Source of the DNA: Styela clava
Taxonomy: Eukaryota; Chordata; Ascidiacea; Stolidobranchia; Styelidae
DNA length: 64,000 bases
Assembly: GCF_964204865.1 (NCBI RefSeq)
Contig: NC_135251.1
Span: forward strand, 22,010,001 to 22,074,000
Reading direction: 5' to 3'
How positions within the stretch are numbered: the first letter of the stretch is position 1; each line of letters begins with the position of its first letter. Below, piece by piece: positions 24,526-35,849 of the stretch. The notes beneath the pieces are model-generated. The model saw only the letters and a list, made by a program, of their open reading frames with translations, did not search any database and had not been told where the DNA came from. Made by a program: the position numbers and the translations under genes.

Positions 24526-24615
24526 AAGTATTCGGTCCAAGATGACGCACATCCTGAACCCTAACCTGGTAAACATACAATGCTCAGGTTGTGCGCCATC
24601 TTGGTACGAATACTT
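24526..24615. mobile_element. Small foldback element F1, copy 1, about 90 bp hairpin
   Basis: The left arm AAGTATTCGGTCCAAGATG continues with ACGCACATCCTGA. It pairs with a right arm whose complement is AAGTATTCGTACCAAGATG then GCGCACAACCTGA, with a roughly 25-nt loop. About 28 of 32 arm positions pair. A related hairpin lies at 26972-27038. Confidence 0.7.
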
Positions 24616-25404
24616 CAGGAGCGCCTTTTTGTTAAAAACAATTATTTCATAACTACATGGTTTAGTTTTGCATACATAGTAACATTGAATCTCCTTACAA
24701 TGTCAGAAATTCAATTTTGGTAGAATAAATGGTAGTTTATGTCACTACTACAAGCCAAGATACATCGACAGCATCTAGCCACTTTCTATTGCGCTCTTCA
24801 AACTACATTTGCGTTGCCGCGCGTATTCGTTTTCCTAGTTTAAGCTTAGGGAAATATTTTATTAGTTGAATTGGATTGGAATATTTGACCTCGTCTTTCA
24901 CTCCGAACAAGGCCATGTAAAACCATCCACTGGTATCTAAAGATGTGTAACGTGTTTTCTTTTGGAGGAACTGCAACCTTTCAGTGCTGCATTGACTTTG
25001 ACAAAATTAATATATCCTTGTGGAGATAGAAGGTATGCGTATGCGAAACCGAGATGTGCACCTGTTATGCAAACATAGTTGAGTCAAACGTTTTGAATAC
25101 TAGTACATCACACACATTTTCCTGCGTGCTTCGGTTGTACGTAGTAACGCGCACATTTTTGCGCACATGCATTAAATTCCACTTGATTATTGAGCTATAG
25201 GTTTTTGACGAGCTTTTGTGTATGATTTCAATCTATAGAATTTGTATGCTGTTCTAAAGAATACTAGTTTCAGCTTTTTCATTCATTCAAACCGCGTGTT
25301 GAAAGTAAGTTTTGTAATATTGCATGTTGGTTTCCAACATCCTTAAATCGGTGATGCCAGTATTTTGTATGAAATATCATATCTCATAGGATTCATATAA
25401 AATT

Positions 25405-25580
25405 TAAGAATAAACAAAAGTAATAGCCTTCTAGCGAAAAAATTAATCTTTAACCACTGAAAATTTCAAAGCAATTGGTCCAGTATTCGAAGAGAAAAGC
25501 GACTTTTTAAAAACGTGTCAAAGAACAAGAACAACAACATAATATTGAAACGATCGTTATGTCCACTACGTGTCCAATAA
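25405..25580 (+). repeat. Dispersed repeat R3 copy
   Basis: TAATAGCCTTCTAGCG, ACCACTGAAAATTTCAAAG, CAATTGGTCCAGTA, AAAAGCGACTTTTT and ACGATCGTTATGTCCACTA align with the 14790 copy in the same orientation. There is no coding frame. Confidence 0.6.
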
Positions 25581-26971
25581 GATTATTTGATTGCATACTA
25601 CTGAAAGTTCCGCCTTATATGTCTTTTCCCATTGTACTATTCCTTTACTGATATTCGATAATATGACGCTCATCTGACATAGTTCTTAAAGTGTGTAGAT
25701 GGGTATAATCTTTTCCACGCTGTTCAAATGGGAATGCGCGAATATATATAAGAATTGCTAATATTGGTTTGCAATGCGATGAAATCCCATCTTGGCATTT
25801 CTGCCTCTCGCAATTGCTGCGTATACTTATCGGGGAAGTTCTGTGGCGTGGTTATCAAATGAAAAAAAAACATGGGAGTATTTTTTCTACTTCTCTACTA
25901 CTATCAAACCTTGACATTTTGTGAAAACTTTTTTCCATGCAACTTTTTTTCAAAACATCCCCAACAACCACAATTAATTCTGTTATTAAACTTCCGAAAC
26001 AAACGCATAAAATCATCAACAGATGCATATCACCAAGTAGATATAGCTGAATTGATCTTTATTTTACCATTTTTCATGTAATTCTTTTTGGTAAACCTGT
26101 TATCTATCGTAAATACAGCACATTTGACAATGTTGTAGTGTGACTATTTTGGCCTCACATTTTTGATATTTGTAGTTAGAGCTTTTGGGGCTCTGTCAAA
26201 CAAAGTTACATACAAAATATTGATTGTAAATTGCAAAACATGTTCAAGTTGTTGGAATAACTTGGCATTTTACCACCCGTATATCATTCATTGTTGAGAA
26301 TATTAATAAAATCATAAAATTTAAAAATCCGTTTTCGTGAAATTTTTGTTGTAGCTGAATTCCAGGGACAGCATGACAACAGGCAAGAGAAGCACGGTCG
26401 CCTCTTTTAGTTTATGACAGGGTTTCTTAAAAGGGGACCCCGTCCTCCTTGGAGGCCGCTGATCGGTTATCTGGGAGCACGAACAAACAGATGGAAATGC
26501 GAATATATAATATATAACAATGTATTTTTATAGAAGATAAGAAGCAAAAGTGTTGAGAGTCTTTGGTAGTTTGAAAAGCATTGGCATGGAACATAAGAAT
26601 GAACTACATTCTTTCCCAGGGATATACTATAAAATGTAGCAATTTACTCATTCTTGTTCTCGTGATATCATTATCTTTCACTGCGTCGTCGTGATCATCC
26701 CGCTGCATAATAATTCTCGCTAACAAATAATTGACTGTTCTCCACAGGGTGTATATCAACTTGAACCACTGGCGACTGCATTAGCAGGCTTGTATTGTTA
26801 ATTGCAACAAAAACCGGTATTTTGAAATAGTACTCTTTATTTTACGCGTATGTTTCTCTTTCGACAGTATTTACATATGTACAGTATATGGGTCGCGACC
26901 CAAAGCTGGGCTCAACAAATACCTAAAAGTTATTGATTTTATTTCCTAGTAAATTTGGTGCTTGCGTAGTT

Positions 26972-27038
26972 TGTGCACCAAGATTGCGCACAACCTGAAC
27001 ATAGTATTGTAACAGGTTGTGCGTCATTATGATGCACA
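26972..27038. mobile_element. Small foldback element F1, copy 2, about 67 bp hairpin
   Basis: The left arm TGTGCACCAAGATTGCGCAC continues AACCTGA. The complement of the right arm is TGTGCATCATAATGACGCAC then AACCTG. The core (CCAAGAT.GCGCACAACCTG) is shared with 24526-24615, so both belong to one miniature family with diverging outer arms. Confidence 0.65.
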
Positions 27039-27154
27039 GGTTTGACGAAAAACACTAATAATACAAATATCGAGCCGCTGCTCAAGGCTGCAAACTCCAC
27101 ACCCATGTAGAAATGATGGGCAATGACCCCAAGATGAATAATCACAAATAAAAA

Positions 27155-27445
27155 AAAGATGTGGCTCAAAGGGCTAAGCGTTAGGAATACGCTCGCCACC
27201 GCACCTCTAACTACTCTGCGTGGGTTCGCAGGTTCGAATCCCATGCAGGGATGGTTATGTGCGAGAGGATTGCTGGACTCCTTGGGTGGGTGGTTCACGT
27301 AACCGCTGGTCGGTTACGGCTTCCTCCACCCCTAAGTCCATGCTTCCGAAAACAAACAATACAGTAAAATCTAATCCCATACCCGACTTGGAATGGTAAC
27401 CGGACGAGAGGCCGTGGTTCGCCATATGGATAAGCCGTCTTATCG
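27155..27445 (+). mobile_element. tRNA-derived SINE, full-length-looking copy
   Basis: A pol III A box (TGGCTCAAAGG, 27162-27172) and B box (GGTTCGAATCC, 27231-27241) lie about 60 bp apart, as in a tRNA promoter. The head does not fold into an obvious functional tRNA. The body continues to a tail with TAATCCCATACCCGAC, GGTAACCGGACGAGAGG and ATGGATAAGCC. This tail recurs at 63636-63735, which shows it is a repeat family and not a tRNA gene. A 16-C homopolymer follows at 27451-27466. Confidence 0.75.
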
Positions 27446-28228
27446 GCTTTCCCCCCCCCCCCCCCCGGGATAAATATGTAAATCCTATCCTCCTATCCTA
27501 AAAACTTTATATCTGAAATCAAACTTGGCCAAAAAGGTCCCCTTATCTGCCGGACTATAACATGTCATGACTCATGGCGGGCACGTATGCAACGTTAACT
27601 TGAAAGGCAGCAGTCACAGATTTTGCTGAGCAACACGGCTGACAAACGCGACGAGGGCGGTCATGTTTGGCGGGATGAAAAGTGTTTTTATCAATTAAAA
27701 TGAAACAATAAACTTTTCGGTACAATATCGGGTTCCAAAGGACGGATAGTCAATTGAAATATAAGATAAATGAAATGAAATTCTGATGCAAGCACGTCTA
27801 TCTTCAATTACAGATAATTTGCTGAGGACTCTGATGACTTTAGATAACGTATCCAGGTATCTTAGATATTGCCCTAATAAAATTAGTAAAAGATGTCAAA
27901 AGAATCTGCATATTGAATGTTTCAATACATCAGTATGTCACTTGTCACTCATTTCTGCATTTACCGGTACTGATTTATTAGGCATCATAGCCTATAAGCT
28001 ATAACAGATTTTTGGTATGATTGGGTTGATTGTCCGTTAGTCAGTTCTGTTTTATGATCTTCTGCTCTTTATGGTTGATTTAGTAAACAATAGGCGCTGC
28101 TTTGCTGTATGTTCAGTTGTTCAATGGTAGTAAAGATCAATATTTTTGTACAATATACAGTTAACTAATAGCTTATTGTTAAAAATTTAATATCAAGTAC
28201 TGTACTTAGACTGACAAAACCTTACATT

Positions 28229-28963
28229 ATGGAAGCTTTTCGGAGTCTCATGTCTTTTTTAATGACTCCTGTGTGTTATGAGATCTTTTTTACTGACTTC
28301 AATTTTCTCGACGTACCATGTCTGAAAGCAGTGATCAGCAAATGCTTAGGATATGGTATTATCATGGGAGCAGTTCTTGTAAAAGTACCTCAAATTCAAA
28401 AGTTGTTGAAGTCATCAAGTGCGGTGGGAATGAGTTTTTCTTCTGTACTGTTGGAATTGTATGCAATCACTTCCATGTGTGCTTACAGCATTGCTAGAAG
28501 TTTTCCATTCAGTGCATGGGGTGATTCATTCTTTTTGCTCATCCAAGTCACAATTATAGCCTGCTTGGTACAATACTACCGAGGTAAACCTCAATTGGCC
28601 ATCGTCTTCCTTGTAATTTACTCCGTCATACTGTTCGTATTGGTATCTGGTATCACTCCCACAAATGTTCTTGCAGCGCTTCAAGCAAGCAACATGCCTG
28701 CCATAGTTATAGCAAAGATGATTCAGGCAGCTGAAAGCATTAAAAATGGACACACTGGACAGCTGTCGGCTATAACTGTTTTCCTGACTTTCATTGGTTC
28801 AACTGCCAGAATTTTCACTTCAATACAAGAGACTGGAGACAACATTGTTATTCTTACATATATAGTTTCTACAATCGCAAATGCAGTAATATCTTTTCAA
28901 ATCATTTATTACTGGAAAGCCACTGAAGAATATGTTAAAAATTCTATGAAAAAGCAGCAATAA
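28229..28963 (+). CDS. MPDU1: Mannose-P-dolichol utilization defect 1 protein, single exon
   Basis: The 244-residue protein is close to the human length (247). It belongs to the PQ-loop/SWEET-like membrane family and is needed in the ER for use of dolichol-phosphate mannose and glucose in N-glycan, GPI-anchor and C-mannosyl synthesis. The first PQ-loop is visible as GAVLVKVPQIQKLLKSSSA (about residues 46-65), followed by GMSFSSVLLELYAITSMCAYS. The second contains GQLSAITVFLTFIGSTARIF (about residues 177-196). Around seven hydrophobic segments are present, and the C-terminus is basic (MKKQQ). No coding intron is seen. An AATAAA overlaps the stop and others lie near 29200. LIN52 follows 972 bp downstream on the same strand. 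Confidence 0.95.
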   Translation: MEAFRSLMSFLMTPVCYEIFFTDFNFLDVPCLKAVISKCLGYGIIMGAVLVKVPQIQKLLKSSSAVGMSFSSVLLELYAITSMCAYSIARSFPFSAWGDSFFLLIQVTIIACLVQYYRGKPQLAIVFLVIYSVILFVLVSGITPTNVLAALQASNMPAIVIAKMIQAAESIKNGHTGQLSAITVFLTFIGSTARIFTSIQETGDNIVILTYIVSTIANAVISFQIIYYWKATEEYVKNSMKKQQ

Positions 28964-29934
28964 AGTCGAAGGATGGCTGAAAAAACTTCCAATTTTTATT
29001 AGTAGACCAATCGGGTGCAGATGAAATACACTCTCTTATACATGGACTGTTGTAGTTATTTTAGAAGAGATAATATTTTATTGCGCAATGTTTTCGAAGT
29101 ATTTAAAGGCATAATGTTTTTATTTATTCATTTTTTCCATTCGGTCAAAATCTTATCCTGCATATTGTTTTTGCATGCAATGTGGTTCATCACATAATTC
29201 TATAATAAATAAAAACAAACTTGTTTGCGATGATAACCAAATGGGTTTTAGAATTTTTTGGCATCTGATCAAAATTATTCATCAAAGTTGTATTTTTAAC
29301 TGAACCAATTTCTTTTATGAAGCAATATTTGTATTTGTTATTGCACAAGTCATATTCCATCTCCTGCATCAAGCAAAGCAGTAAATTAGAATGTTTTCCT
29401 TCAAGTATTTTAGCAAGTATTCATGCATGTTTTCAATAATTTTAGACAAGAGTGCTATGTAAAATTTTATTTGTGTGCCCTTTTCAATAGAAGTCTGACA
29501 AGATTGTTTTTTTCCATTTGGTATTGAATCTCGTACCTGATGAGTAAATTAGAATGCTGTTATTCAACAAAACTGCAAAAAAAGTGCTATTTTTATTGAA
29601 CAATAAGACTAATTTTGCCAGTAATGCTTCTTGTACAAATACTAGTTGCTTTGAAATCGAGAGGAATGAAATTGACAAATATTGAAATTGAACACCAAGT
29701 ACTTCAACAATCGATAGCCAATGTAGCAACAAGATATCTCGCTATTCGTTGAATATTTTGTATTTAAATCGGATTCATTTTTGCTTTTTTAACAAAATTT
29801 GAACAAAATCATTTTAGAGTACTAGGTAGTACTTGTAAGCTTTGTACTATGCATTATCTGCCTATTACAACATGTGATTTGAATTAAATTGTTTTCTCAG
29901 TTTTTGGACATAGTTTTAGTTATATATTAAAAGC

Positions 29935-30285
29935 ATGGCCAGTTCATCTGAACCAAATGATATCGACGAACAGTTGATGAGCTTTGAAAAGCTTGATAGA
30001 GCTTCTCCAGATCTATGGCCAGAACAATTGTCGAGTGTGTCAGATTTTATGTCTGCGTTACGAAGTCCGATGTCACCTAAATCACCGCCAAAATGGATGG
30101 CAGAGTTAGAAAAGGACGATATTGATATGCTACAGGAATTTGGTAGTTTAACAACTGCAAATTTATTGGAAAAAGTTCGTGGATTACAAAACCTTGCTTA
30201 TCAACTAGGACTAGATGAATCTCGTGAAATGACAAGAGGAAAATTTTTGAACATTCTCGGAAATGGAAAATTGTTTGGGAGTTGA
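29935..30285 (+). CDS. LIN52: LIN52, DREAM/MuvB complex subunit, single exon
   Basis: The 116-residue protein is near-identical to vertebrate LIN52 over two blocks: SFEKLDRASPDLWPEQL (about residues 17-33) and the C-terminal half, with PPKWMAELEKDDIDML, GSLTTANLLEKVRGLQNLAY, QLGLDESREMTRGKFLNIL. LIN52 is a MuvB core subunit that links to p107/p130-type pocket proteins to repress cell-cycle genes. The pocket-binding stretch LSSVSDFMSALRSPMSP keeps the layout of the human region, including serine-proline sites where a DYRK-type kinase phosphorylates the human protein, with Asp in place of a Glu. It is nuclear. No coding intron is present. It is flanked by MPDU1 and DTD1 on the same strand, at 0.9 kb each. 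Confidence 0.95.
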   Translation: MASSSEPNDIDEQLMSFEKLDRASPDLWPEQLSSVSDFMSALRSPMSPKSPPKWMAELEKDDIDMLQEFGSLTTANLLEKVRGLQNLAYQLGLDESREMTRGKFLNILGNGKLFGS

Positions 30286-31140
30286 TATATGGAAAAATCA
30301 TAAATATTTATATGTTAAAATACTGGAATTTAGTGAGAGGGGGCTGTTTTATGCAAAAAATGCTTTAGTATGTTAATATCGTATATGGATATAAAAATAT
30401 ATGAGACTATCTCTATCAGTTATTATGTGCTTATCACATAAGCATGGACGATTGCTGCAACCTTCAATGCATATATCTTGACAAAACAAATTTTCACTGT
30501 ATACTGTAATATCTTTGTCAGCCAGCTTGTGAAAGCGCTGTGATTTTGGAGTATTAGAAACTTGTTTAAATACCGATGTTGATTGTAGACATTGACAATT
30601 TGGTTAACATACCAAATCTAAATATTTCAAAATGTGATGCACAAAAATATAGTTTCTCATAAAATGAAGCATTTGAATGTTTATGATGATGGCTTCTAAT
30701 TTGAAATTATAGAGCTCTCTATTCATAGAGTGGAGATAGAATCATTTATTCCATATCCTTCCAATGCAAATAAAGATATTAAGATTGATATTAAAAGGTG
30801 TCCTTGGTTTTTAAATTTGTATTGCATCATCCTCATGACAGTTAGAGCAGCCTTAAGCGACGTTGCCTGCAGAACATGTTTTATTACGAAATCCTCATAT
30901 CTCGCTATCTCACCAAGCTGATGAGACTATTTGCATTATTGTGCTATGCTGTTACTGCAGGCCTCATATTGTTTACTTTATTTGTTGATTTTCTCTATAC
31001 CAAAGAAGTGTGTTTTAAATACAAGGCCTGGGTGGCAGAAATTGTGTCTGTTATATTTTATACTCAATACAATTTTATAGGCAATATTTTATCTGTTGTT
31101 CTCTAGCTTTGTTTAAGTTTCATAGCCAAATGCTGATATT

Positions 31141-32736
31141 ATGAAGGCCATTATTCAAAGAGTTATGAAAGCAAGTGTCACGGGTGAGAGTACAAGTCTA
31201 TTCTAATTCTTCCACATTGCTGAAAAACTTTTTTAAAACAAATTTTAAATCACAATACCAGATAAATAGATAATTGTGCCATCTCATTTCTTGAATGACA
31301 TCTATCATTCTGTAACCCTCATAACTTTTTACAACACTTATTTGTGCGTTTTGCTCTGAACACGGCCCTGTTAAAGCAGCCAGTGATATTTAACTTAACA
31401 TTTATAGGGGCTAATGTTTTTGGGAAGACCGTAATCTATCTGGATTGGCATTACCTACTCAATTTATTACACTATAGGTAAGGTTGTGAGATTCGAAACA
31501 GAGTTGTGTAAACTGCGATGCCAGCACTCTCAAGCCTAAGGCTACAACCACTAGGGCTTGTGCCACTCACTCTCTTTTGTACCACCTAAATTTACTGAAT
31601 TGTAAATTTCAGCTTGATCTTTTTTTATTAATAGATAATATTTTATCTATTCATGGCCTTTTACATATTGCATGTTGAATTTGTAGAAATTTCCACTTTT
31701 AAAAAATGAAAAACTGAGAAGTTATTCAGTATAGAGATAAAGAAGATTCTAATGAGCTATATTCCATAAGAATAACTGTGGTAAAATTAGAAGAAAATGT
31801 CCGAAAAACATTGTTTTTTTGTAATTTAGACTTTTAAAAAATTTTACGATCTCTTCAATGTTGAATTGTATATATTTTTTTATTTTCAATTTTCACAGTT
31901 GGTGATGAAACAGTCAGTTCGATTGGAAGTGGTGTTTGCGTCTTACTCGGAATATCACGATATGATACTGTGAAGGAGATGGATTCCATGTAAGGTAATG
32001 CTTCTTGCCTAACAATTTTTAATTAATACTATGTTGACTGATTGAAGTCCTCCATTTTCCTTAGCATCAAAAAGATTTTAAACTTGCGAATTTTTGAAGA
32101 TGATGATGGTAAAAGATGGAACAAAAGTGTTAAAGACAGGGACATGGAAATTTTGTGTGTGAGCCAGGTATTCTAAACTTCTAATAAAACTTGTGTTAAA
32201 ATCGGACTTCTCTTCCAGCTGCTCCCAATACCTTGTTATGTTTAAAATTGATTATGCTTTCTGAGCCTATCTTGTCTTACTAATTTCCACAGTTTTAAAC
32301 CACTTTTTACATTTTTAAACAGTTCACCTTACAAAGCATAATGAAAGGGAACAAATTGGATTTTCATCGTGCAATGTCAGCGGACAAATCTGAAGAATTT
32401 TATAATTTATTTTTGGATAAATTGAGAAAAAGTTACAAAATAGATAAAGTGAAAGGTGAGTAAAATGTTTGGATTTATTTTAATCATCCTTCTTGTCAGT
32501 TCAATCATATTGTCCTGCGAGAGAGGTTTTACCACAACGGACATGTGTTGTAAGTGAGTCCCATCTTAGTTTCAATGAGGTTTTTTTTGGTAAAAAAATC
32601 AATTCTTCTAGATGGAAAATTTGGAGCATATATGCAAGTTCATATTCAAAATGATGGACCTGTAACTGTTGAACTTGATTATCCTCCCACAAAACCTGAC
32701 AAAGCTGATGATGCAAAAGAATCTGAAAAGGATTGA
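31141..32736 (+). CDS. DTD1: D-aminoacyl-tRNA deacylase 1, 5 exons
   Basis: Exons: 31141-31183, 31899-31989, 32065-32167, 32323-32455 and 32612-32736; all junctions are GT-AG and keep frame, giving 164 residues. The product hydrolyses D-amino acids (and glycine) mischarged on tRNA, a chiral proofreading step in the cytosol. The start reads MKAIIQRVMKASVTGVGDE. The family signatures SQFTLQS (the SQxxL motif) and NDGPVTVEL (the Gly-cisPro motif) are intact, and DGKFGAYMQVHIQ just before the latter is typical. The C-terminal tail after DYPPTKPDK is acidic and lysine-rich and shorter than in vertebrates. Introns are small (75-715 bp). Confidence 0.95.
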
Positions 32737-33597
32737 AATCTCTTCAATAACCTCTTGATACAGACTGAGAAGGTTAAATAGCAAGATTTTAGTGTAAATG
32801 CAAAGTTGAAGAATTCAGTTCATGCGAACAATTATGGATGATACTGCAGATGGAATTACATACATTATAATAAAGGAAATATCCTAGCAACTTTAGAAAA
32901 TTGAAACATTCAATATGGGAAAATAATGGAGTACATGGTTTATGCAATGAATTTGTATAGTCTTTTCACAGTTGCAAATTTGTTGTCGACGGACTTGCAT
33001 AGGTTAATTAATAGAACTGGGTAGTTTTGGATACCAAGTGATATTGGACTACAATCCAATACTATGTTGAATCAAATTTTTATATTTCTTGAAGTTGGTG
33101 TTTCTTTAGACATTGAATAATAATAATATCAAATAACATTTTAAAAGTATAACAATTTGCAACAAGTAGAATGATAACGGTCTGCTGACCGAAACAAAAT
33201 GGCAGCAATTAGAAAAAAAATTAGTCTTTACTCTTGAGCTAATTTGGAAAGTTAGGTATTCCATTCAAAGTGACCACCCTTAGTAATCTGAAATTTGGCT
33301 AATATAATATAGAGTGTATCTAAAATTAAAACAAAACTGTTGTCGATTTAATGTTTTTTTTTATGATATATCTGGCATATATATATATATATATGATTTT
33401 AAAACTCTCATTGATTGAATGAGGTAGTGTGAATATCTGGGTCCCTTCATGCAATTCTTTGTTTTATGTAAATTCTGAAAATCTATCAAATGGTAATTAG
33501 ACATTGATCTTAATTTGTTTAACAATCCACCTAACCAAAGTTTCAATCTTGTTTGTTTTATGGTAGATATGCATTAGTAAAAGTTCAATAAATTAGA

Positions 33598-34869
33598 ATG
33601 GCGATAAATATATGTATGCGTAAGCTCCAGCAGCATGTTTTAATTGGAAATTGCAAGACGATAAGGATATTTGAGAAGAAGATTTTGCCGTCTGTTCGAA
33701 ATGTAAATTACCTTGCAAATATGGGACCTATTTCAGAAACACATGAAATGCTTCGAAGGACTTGTGCTGATTTTGCAGAAAAAGAACTCATTCCAATTGC
33801 AGGTGAACTTGATAGGAATCACACTTTTCCACGGGAGCAAATAAAGAAAATGGGGGATATGGGACTAATGGCACTTGACACACCTGGAGAATATGGTGGG
33901 GCTGGATTGGACTACTTGGCATATGCTATTGCTATGGAAGAAATTAGCAGAGGGTGTGCATCTACTGGTGTTGTTATGACAGTCAACAATTCTCTGTATC
34001 TTGGTCCAATAAATAAATGGGGAACAGAAGAACAAAAAGAACAATTCATAAAACCTTTTACCGATGGCAGTAAAGTTGGTTGCTTTGCACTAAGTGAACC
34101 TGGTAATGGATCTGATGCGGGCGCTGCGTCGACAACCGCTACATTGGATGGTGATTCATGGGTGTTGAACGGTACGAAAGCCTGGATAACAAATGCTCAT
34201 GAAGCATCTGCCACCGTTGTGTTTGCAACTACTAACAAAGAAAAGCTCCACAAAGGGATTAGTGCTTTTCTAGTCCCAATGCCAACACCTGGTCTTAGTC
34301 TTGGGAAGAAAGAAGATAAGTTGGGAATTAGAGCTTCTTCTACCGCTTCCCTTATATTTGAAGACTGTCGAATACCCAAAGAAAATCTTTTGGGAGAGAG
34401 CGGATTTGGTTTCAAAATTGCAATGCAGACACTGGATGCTGGCAGAATCGGTGTAGCATCCCAGGCACTTGGTATTGCTCAAGCATCATTGGATTGTGCA
34501 GTTGCTTATTCTAAAGACAGGAAAGCATTTGGAATGAGCATCAACAAACTGCAAGCCATTCAATTCAAGCTTTCTGAAATGGCAGTCCGAATAGAAAGCG
34601 CACGATTGCTGAACTGGAGGGCAGCTATGCTAAAAGACGCTGGTAATAATTTTACGAAAGAGGCAGCGATGGCCAAACTAGCATGCTCAGAAACTGGCAC
34701 CTATGCTGCTCACCAAGCTATGCAAATATTGGGGGGAATGGGCTATGTTACTGACATGCCAGCAGAACGTCATTATAGAGATGCTAGAATAACAGAAATT
34801 TATGAGGGCACAAGTGAAATTCAGCACCTCGTTATTGCTGGCCAATTATTGAAGGAATATGAACATTAA
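33598..34869 (+). CDS. ACADS: Short-chain acyl-CoA dehydrogenase, mitochondrial, single exon
   Basis: The 423-residue flavoprotein catalyses the first step of beta-oxidation of short acyl-CoAs (about C4) in the mitochondrial matrix, passing electrons to ETF. The first ~35 residues are basic and amphipathic ([19 protein letters not shown]), fitting a transit peptide. The FAD-binding region [13 protein letters not shown] lies near residue 163, followed by [17 protein letters not shown]. The C-terminal part has [38 protein letters not shown] and [20 protein letters not shown]; the Glu of YEGTSE is the family's catalytic base. Human ACADS is 412 residues. No coding intron is present, unlike DTD1 immediately upstream (862 bp away). 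Confidence 0.95.
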   Translation: MAINICMRKLQQHVLIGNCKTIRIFEKKILPSVRNVNYLANMGPISETHEMLRRTCADFAEKELIPIAGELDRNHTFPREQIKKMGDMGLMALDTPGEYGGAGLDYLAYAIAMEEISRGCASTGVVMTVNNSLYLGPINKWGTEEQKEQFIKPFTDGSKVGCFALSEPGNGSDAGAASTTATLDGDSWVLNGTKAWITNAHEASATVVFATTNKEKLHKGISAFLVPMPTPGLSLGKKEDKLGIRASSTASLIFEDCRIPKENLLGESGFGFKIAMQTLDAGRIGVASQALGIAQASLDCAVAYSKDRKAFGMSINKLQAIQFKLSEMAVRIESARLLNWRAAMLKDAGNNFTKEAAMAKLACSETGTYAAHQAMQILGGMGYVTDMPAERHYRDARITEIYEGTSEIQHLVIAGQLLKEYEH

Positions 34870-35840
34870 ATGAATATCTGTTTAGGAAATTTGGAGATGA
34901 TAATTTTTTCATTCTGTATTTGGTGAAGCTAAATAATCTTTATACCATAAATTTAGTATTTATTGTTGTTTATATTTTGCGCGATCGATTTAATCGTTAG
35001 ATATTGATTTGAATTATTTTGTTGTTTATCTTCAATTAATTGATGTTAATTGTAGTATCTAGTTGGAGCCTCACATTACTGGAACAATAAACCCGAAATT
35101 CGAGACACCATGTGTAGAAAGTATCTTGTAGTAATACATCATCAAATAAATTGCCTGGTATTTCCAAGAATTTAGTTAATTACATATTAATTAATATAGC
35201 ATATTGGTAAAAACAGTCACTTTGTATTTGTTGTTCCACTTTGATTTTCTAAAATGTACCAATTTCTCACGGTTCTTATTCAACTTAAGTACATTGGTAT
35301 GTATCAAGCATCATGATTAAAAAGTATAGAAGCTTGGTGGTTGATGCAATTGGCGAAGGGATTTAGTGGGGCAGAATAATGGACTGTGATAGATCCCTTA
35401 AGCAGCTAAATTATCAGCTACATAGTAAGTAGTTATTTGTAATTAAAAACAATGAGGCAAAGCAATGCTGAACATATTTGAACAAAAAAAATAAACTTGT
35501 TTTGAAGAAAAACCGGTGAACATGAAATATAATTCATTGTCTGTAAACGCGTTATGCACGGGTGTGGTAAGACGTGAGAGCACAGAGTTTAGCGGAAAGA
35601 TCGTCGGACAAGCAATTCCCAATAAAAAGTTCCAATTTAATTAGGATAAACAGCAAGTCCATTTTCAAGTACCAGTGCTGAAAATTTGGAATCGATTAGG
35701 TGGTTGCTGTTGCTATTTTAGAACAGGTCCCGAGGTTATCCACCTCGTGATACGATTCGAGAGAGAGAGTTTCTTTTTCTGGTATCCTGCTGTTTTCCCA
35801 GTCGATGCTATGGTTTTAAGAAAGGGCCGACTTATCAATT
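34870..35840. other. Intergenic, nothing recognised
   Basis: This is the AT-rich 3' flank of ACADS, with AATAAA near 35086. No coding or repeat family is identified before the Penelope-like fragment. Confidence 0.5.
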
Positions 35841-35849
35841 TTCTTTTGT

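Larger units (their letters stand above)
22528..28228. other. Intergenic region between the WD40 gene and MPDU1, repeat-rich
   Basis: I see no convincing gene. Contents are the repeat copy at 23280, MITE M1 (24079), two hairpin elements (24526, 26972), repeat R3 (25405), a 14-bp palindrome TGGGTCGCGACCCA near 26888, a SINE (27155) and a poly-C tract (27451-27466). The open frames present are AT-rich, short and unconserved in appearance. Confidence 0.5.

Noticed and set aside
27155-27260. Possible tRNA gene
   Set aside because: A and B boxes are present, but there is no proper cloverleaf, and the sequence continues into a tail repeated at 63636, so it is a SINE.
30876-31106. Hydrophobic 76-residue frame just upstream of DTD1
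   Set aside because: Composition follows the AT-rich background, there is no known family resemblance, and it lies in what is probably the DTD1 5' flank.
28229-34869. Possible operon of MPDU1-LIN52-DTD1-ACADS (four genes, same strand)
   Set aside because: Gaps of 860-970 bp each are far longer than the very short gaps of known ascidian or nematode operons, and poly(A)-like signals lie within the gaps.
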